Shown here in pieces: positions 60,745 through 64,000 of a DNA stretch of 64,000 nucleotides. How positions within the stretch are numbered: the stretch's first letter is position 1; every line of letters starts with the position of its first letter. Made by a program: the position numbers and the translations under genes. Source of the DNA: Hoeflea sp. IMCC20628 (GTDB lineage: Bacteria; Pseudomonadota; Alphaproteobacteria; Rhizobiales; Rhizobiaceae). The notes below the pieces were generated by a model. It was not told the DNA's origin. It did not search any database and saw nothing but the letters and a program-made list of their open reading frames with translations. The stretch is from assembly GCF_001011155.1 (NCBI RefSeq), contig NZ_CP011479.1:3242501-3306500 (forward strand), written 5' to 3'.

Positions 60745-61704
60745 TCAGAAAACCGGCTTGGTGTAGTCCGTCATGTTGTCCTGAGTGATCTTCGGCGTAT
60801 CGAAGTAGTTGAGAAACGGAACTTCCGTGCCGTTCAACACATCGATCGCTGTTTTCAGCGCCGCCTTGGCGTCATCGACTGGTGACTGGTAGATCGAGCC
60901 CCAGTATTCGCCGCGTTCCATGGCTTCATAGCCCACAGCAAAATTGGTGGCACCGACAAAGATGATGCTTTCGCGTCCAGCTGCTTTCGCTGCGTTCAAT
61001 GCGCCGACGCCCATATTGTCATCGCCGGAATAGACGCCGTCGATGTCATCATATTTGACCAGAAAGGCTTCCATGACCTTCTGGGACTTTTCACGGTTCC
61101 AATCGCCAGGCTGGGTCTCAACGAGGGTCACATCCGGGCACACTTCAGGAAGCCGGTCTTCAAAGCCCTTGGCGCGCTCGATTGCGGTGGTGTAGCCCGG
61201 CTGTCCGGAAATCTGGAGAACCTTTGCCTCCTTGTCGATGCCCATTTCCTTAAACTTGTCACACATGATTTCGGCAGAGCGGGAGCCCTGAGTGATGTTG
61301 TCCGGACCCGAAAAGGACTTGACGAACTGGTGGCCTTCTTCGGCAATGTTGGAATTGGTCACGATTACCGGAATACCTGCCTGCTGTGCCTTGCGCACAG
61401 CCGGGATAACTGCCTTGCCGTTGGTTGGCCAGATGATGATCGCATCAACCTTCTGCTGAATCAGATCTTCCATTTGTGCGATCTGGCGGGCGACGTCGCC
61501 ACCAGCGTCAAGCACTACGGCTTCAACTTCAGCATTGGCGTCTGCCGCCTCGATGAACGCCTTCTCATAGGTGGTCTGATAGCTGTCCACGCCGACATTG
61601 TTCTGCGTGATGCCGATTGTCATTTTGTCAGCGGCTGCAGCCGAGCCGGCTATCGATAAAGCAGCGACGGTTGTGGTGGCAGCCAAAAAGGTGCGTAGTT
61701 TCAT
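60745..61704 (-). CDS. Ribose-type sugar-binding protein (RbsB-like)
   Basis: 319 residues. Signal peptide 1-25 ('IAGSAAA|ADK'). Type I periplasmic-binding domain: 'IGITQNNVGVDSYQTTYEK', 'DAIIIWPTNGKAVIPAVRKA', 'QISGQPGYTTAIERAKGFED', 'VYSGDDNMGVGAL'. Ligand is unknown; a sugar or cyclic polyol fits the two dehydrogenases downstream. First gene of the operon: binding protein, SDR, two permeases, ATPase, dehydrogenase, ThuA. Confidence 0.92.
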   Translation of the reverse strand: MKLRTFLAATTTVAALSIAGSAAAADKMTIGITQNNVGVDSYQTTYEKAFIEAADANAEVEAVVLDAGGDVARQIAQMEDLIQQKVDAIIIWPTNGKAVIPAVRKAQQAGIPVIVTNSNIAEEGHQFVKSFSGPDNITQGSRSAEIMCDKFKEMGIDKEAKVLQISGQPGYTTAIERAKGFEDRLPEVCPDVTLVETQPGDWNREKSQKVMEAFLVKYDDIDGVYSGDDNMGVGALNAAKAAGRESIIFVGATNFAVGYEAMERGEYWGSIYQSPVDDAKAALKTAIDVLNGTEVPFLNYFDTPKITQDNMTDYTKPVF

Positions 61705-61928
61705 GGTTTTCCTCCCGGGCGCTAAAGCCCTCGTGTGTTCTCCTCATAGCCCCGGCCACTCCAAACCAAGGCTGTCACCCGTCAACTCAGGTGATCTCGA
61801 CAACAATGACGAAGCGCAGCCTATGAGAGAGTCCATAATATATCCATTTTGAGAATTTTTATGTTCATATTGGATTTCTTGAGACTGTCGAAAGTCTCTC
61901 AGTTTGAACATTTTGTATGGAGGTCAAC
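61705..61928. promoter_or_regulatory. Divergent control region with inverted repeats
   Basis: AT-rich spacer between the binding-protein gene and the regulator. Contains GAGACT-GTCGAA-AGTCTC (61881-61898) and a wider pair ATATCCA ... TATTGGAT (about 61838-61875). Likely binding sites of the winged-helix regulator encoded at 61929. Confidence 0.5.
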
Positions 61929-63746
61929 ATGACAAGCCCGAAAAGACCGCGTTCGAAAGACCGTGAAGACCATCTTCACGGAGGCAGAGAGGCAGGGGTT
62001 TATCACATGGGAGGTTCAAGCGCGCAAACCTTGGCGTCATCGCCACGGGTAAAAGCCGAAATTCTTCAGGCAATTACATTCCTGAATGATTTTGACGACG
62101 AACTGGAAGTTGTCGTCGATGTTTATGCGCCGAATCCATATTTTCGCATGTCCCTTCACCTGATCCGCAGCCACCTTGAAGCAAAAACGGTCACGCCGAC
62201 ATCCTTGATCGGGGCTGCCGGCGTTCCCTATGCCACTGCGGCGCGCCGCGTCAAAGAGATGATTGAGGCGGGACTTATCGAGCAGCGCCCACGGACGCGG
62301 ACCGGCAAGACCTTTTCCATTCATCCCAGTGACAAGCTTCTCGAATCCTGGATGCAAATGACCGGCCGGCTGAAGCGCCTCGCCCAGAAGAGTTTCGACT
62401 TCAGCGAAAAGCGAACTGATACAAGCGACTACTATTTCGGCAGCTCCTACATGGCGGCCCGGTCGATCCCGCCACTTCAGGTGCTCCCGGAGCCGCTCAA
62501 GCTGCCCGGCGGCGTGCGGGTTCTGGTTCATGGCGATCCCACATTCATGGTCATGGATGCGCTCAAGCGGCAGTTTGAGCAAACCCTTGGCGCACAAATC
62601 CATCAGCGGGCATTTTCGATCGACCGACTGCACGAGGAAGTCCTGCGCAACGCCGACCGCAAATCCAGCCGCTATGACATCATCGCCGTGGATCTGCCCT
62701 GGATCGGCGAACTCGTGGAAAAGGGCATACTCATGCCTTTGGATGATGCGCTGGATCTGCAGCGCCTTGATCCCGCCGACTTCCATACCGCTGGCTGGAA
62801 GGCGACGCATTGGAGCGGACGGCCCTACGGCGTGCCTGCCCAGACGACCCCGGAACTTCTGTTCTACCGCAAAGACCTGTTTGCCAAAGCTGGCCTTGAG
62901 CCACCGACCACGACCAGCGAGCTTCTCAATGCCGCCAAACAACTTCACGACCCCGGCCAGGGCCGCTACGGCATTGCATGGAACGCCGCCCGCGGCACAG
63001 CACTGGGCCACACCTTCCTGATGACGCTTGCCGATTTCGGGCAACCGATTTTCGATTTGCCCACCGTTGCCGGAGGCTTTGACACCGATCATCTGGACAC
63101 CGAGCCCTATCGCCCCATAATTGATACGGATGCAGGCCTGGCCGCAGCCGAATACCTGATGGCACTGCTCGACTACTCACCTCCTTATATCCTGTCGATG
63201 TCCTGGTACGAACGGGTCCGTCCCTATGCCGCAGGTCAGATTGCCATGGCCTATGGCTACACCCTGCTCGCACCCTATTTCGAACTTGATCCGTCATCCC
63301 CGGCCTGCGGGCAAACCGGCTATGTTCCGCATCCATTTGGACCGGGAGCATCCCCGATTGCCCCCGTTGGCGGTTACGCCATGGCAATACCCGCAAATAT
63401 TGCGCCTGAACGGCTCTCCGGCGCTGCCGAAGCCCTGATCATGTTCACCTCGCCCGAGGCCCAGAAACTCTACATCCAGAACGGCAGCCGGACCAATCCG
63501 CGCTACTCGGTCAGCGCTGATCCCGAGGTCCGGCGCTCGTCACCGATTTTCGAAGCGGTCGACGGCATGTCATGGCGTGACGAGCTGCAGTTCTGGCCAC
63601 GCCCGCCAGTCCCAGAAATCAGCGAGATCATCCGCATTTGCGGGGAAGAACTGCACGACATGCTGCGCGGGCTCGTCAGTCCCAAACAGGCATTACGCAA
63701 GGCGCAAGCACGCGCCGACGCAATCATCAAAGAAAACAGCGACTAG
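61929..63746 (+). CDS. Winged-helix regulator fused to an extracellular-type solute-binding domain
   Basis: 605 residues from ATG 61929, five bases after GGAGG (an ATG at 61917 would include that site). No signal peptide. Residues about 35-150 form a MarR-like winged helix ('VTPTSLIGAAGVPYATAARR', 'MIEAGLIEQRPRTRTGKTF'). From about 180 to 600 there is a family 1 (MalE-like) solute-binding domain: 'VRVLVHGDPTFMVMDALK', 'YDIIAVDLPWIGELVEKGIL', 'TTPELLFYRKDLFAKAG', 'GQIAMAYGYT'. The reading is a cytoplasmic transcription factor that senses a sugar with a captured binding-protein fold, analogous to LacI but built from a different module. Divergent from the importer and followed by an SDR gene. 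Confidence 0.85.
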   Translation: MTSPKRPRSKDREDHLHGGREAGVYHMGGSSAQTLASSPRVKAEILQAITFLNDFDDELEVVVDVYAPNPYFRMSLHLIRSHLEAKTVTPTSLIGAAGVPYATAARRVKEMIEAGLIEQRPRTRTGKTFSIHPSDKLLESWMQMTGRLKRLAQKSFDFSEKRTDTSDYYFGSSYMAARSIPPLQVLPEPLKLPGGVRVLVHGDPTFMVMDALKRQFEQTLGAQIHQRAFSIDRLHEEVLRNADRKSSRYDIIAVDLPWIGELVEKGILMPLDDALDLQRLDPADFHTAGWKATHWSGRPYGVPAQTTPELLFYRKDLFAKAGLEPPTTTSELLNAAKQLHDPGQGRYGIAWNAARGTALGHTFLMTLADFGQPIFDLPTVAGGFDTDHLDTEPYRPIIDTDAGLAAAEYLMALLDYSPPYILSMSWYERVRPYAAGQIAMAYGYTLLAPYFELDPSSPACGQTGYVPHPFGPGASPIAPVGGYAMAIPANIAPERLSGAAEALIMFTSPEAQKLYIQNGSRTNPRYSVSADPEVRRSSPIFEAVDGMSWRDELQFWPRPPVPEISEIIRICGEELHDMLRGLVSPKQALRKAQARADAIIKENSD

Positions 63747-63764
63747 TTCAACGAGGAGGAAACC

Positions 63765-64000
63765 ATGGACCCCAATCGACTCAAGGGAAAAAACATCATG
63801 ATCACCGGCGCGGCTCAAGGAATGGGCGCGGCCAATGCGGAGTATTTTGCGGCACAAGGCGCAAATGTCTGTCTCGGTGACATCAATGTCGACGGGGTCA
63901 ATGAAGTGGCCAGGCGCATCAACGAGGCCGGAAACGGCAAGGCTGTCGCGCTGAAACTGGATGTAACCAGCCGGGAGGACAATGCGGCAGCCGTAGCCAA
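63765..64000 (+). CDS. Short-chain dehydrogenase/reductase, cut by the window end
   Basis: First 78 codons from ATG 63765, with AGGAGGA seven bases upstream. 'NIMITGAAQGMGAANAEYF' and 'VCLGDINVDGV' are the SDR nucleotide-binding start, with Asp for NAD. 18 bases after the regulator gene, same strand, so probably one operon. The catalytic part lies outside the window. Confidence 0.88.
   Translation, partial: MDPNRLKGKNIMITGAAQGMGAANAEYFAAQGANVCLGDINVDGVNEVARRINEAGNGKAVALKLDVTSREDNAAAVA

Overview
The window looks like a chromosome or large replicon of an alphaproteobacterium, probably in or near the Hyphomicrobiales (rhizobia-like). This is inferred from gene content: many ABC uptake systems, an aerobic CO dehydrogenase cluster laid out as in Oligotropha, a choline/betaine-type transporter beside a GMC oxidoreductase, and rhizobial-style IS21, IS3, IS6 and IS256 relics. 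No rRNA, tRNA or CRISPR array was recognised.

Layout. 0.2-4.2 kb: accessory DNA with a DUF3102-like protein, a hipBA-type toxin-antitoxin operon and, divergent from it, a highly structured leader plus a small HNH nuclease. 4.4-15.2 kb: a catabolic and uptake cluster with a DapA-family aldolase, a beta-propeller protein without signal peptide, two atypical AroE-like dehydrogenases, a xylose-isomerase-like TIM barrel, a NitT/TauT-type ABC importer and two IclR regulators. 15.4-18.2 kb: an IS21-family element plus gene debris. 18.3-25.5 kb: a von Willebrand protein with near-identical tandem repeats, a membrane protein, and a periplasmic protein/sensor kinase/response regulator operon. 25.5-29.7 kb: an IS graveyard holding a second, diverged copy of the hipB-promoter/leader/HNH cassette and a truncated integrase. 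29.7-39.0 kb: mocA-coxG-xdhC-coxE-coxD-coxL-coxS-coxM and a MHYT-LytTR regulator, that is, form I CO dehydrogenase (AYRCSFR motif, Cys388). 39.4-45.7 kb: a polyamine-type ABC importer with a serine hydrolase and a LuxR regulator. 45.9-54.4 kb: LysR regulator divergent from cupin, GMC oxidoreductase, ProX, ProV, a double-domain ProW and a histone-deacetylase-like amidohydrolase. 54.4-64 kb: a ribose-type ABC importer with dehydrogenases, a frameshifted ThuA gene, and a divergent regulator that fuses a winged helix to a solute-binding domain.

How it works together. Most of the window is a scavenging repertoire: four importers, each with its own enzymes and regulator. Four of the five binding-protein genes or their operons carry a stem-loop just after the binding-protein stop codon, which would let that protein be made in excess. 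The CO dehydrogenase cluster would add electrons from CO oxidation.

The strongest unexplained signal is the duplicated cassette at 3.2-4.2 and 27.3-28.3 kb. Comparing the copies acts as a footprint. Three 16-bp operators at exact 38-bp spacing are unchanged while the spacers between them differ. A 240-nt leader differs at 5 positions, all compatible with base pairing. The HNH protein is only roughly 78% identical. A 136-nt trailer differs at one position. This points to a selected non-coding RNA and regulatory module attached to a small HNH protein and to hipBA.
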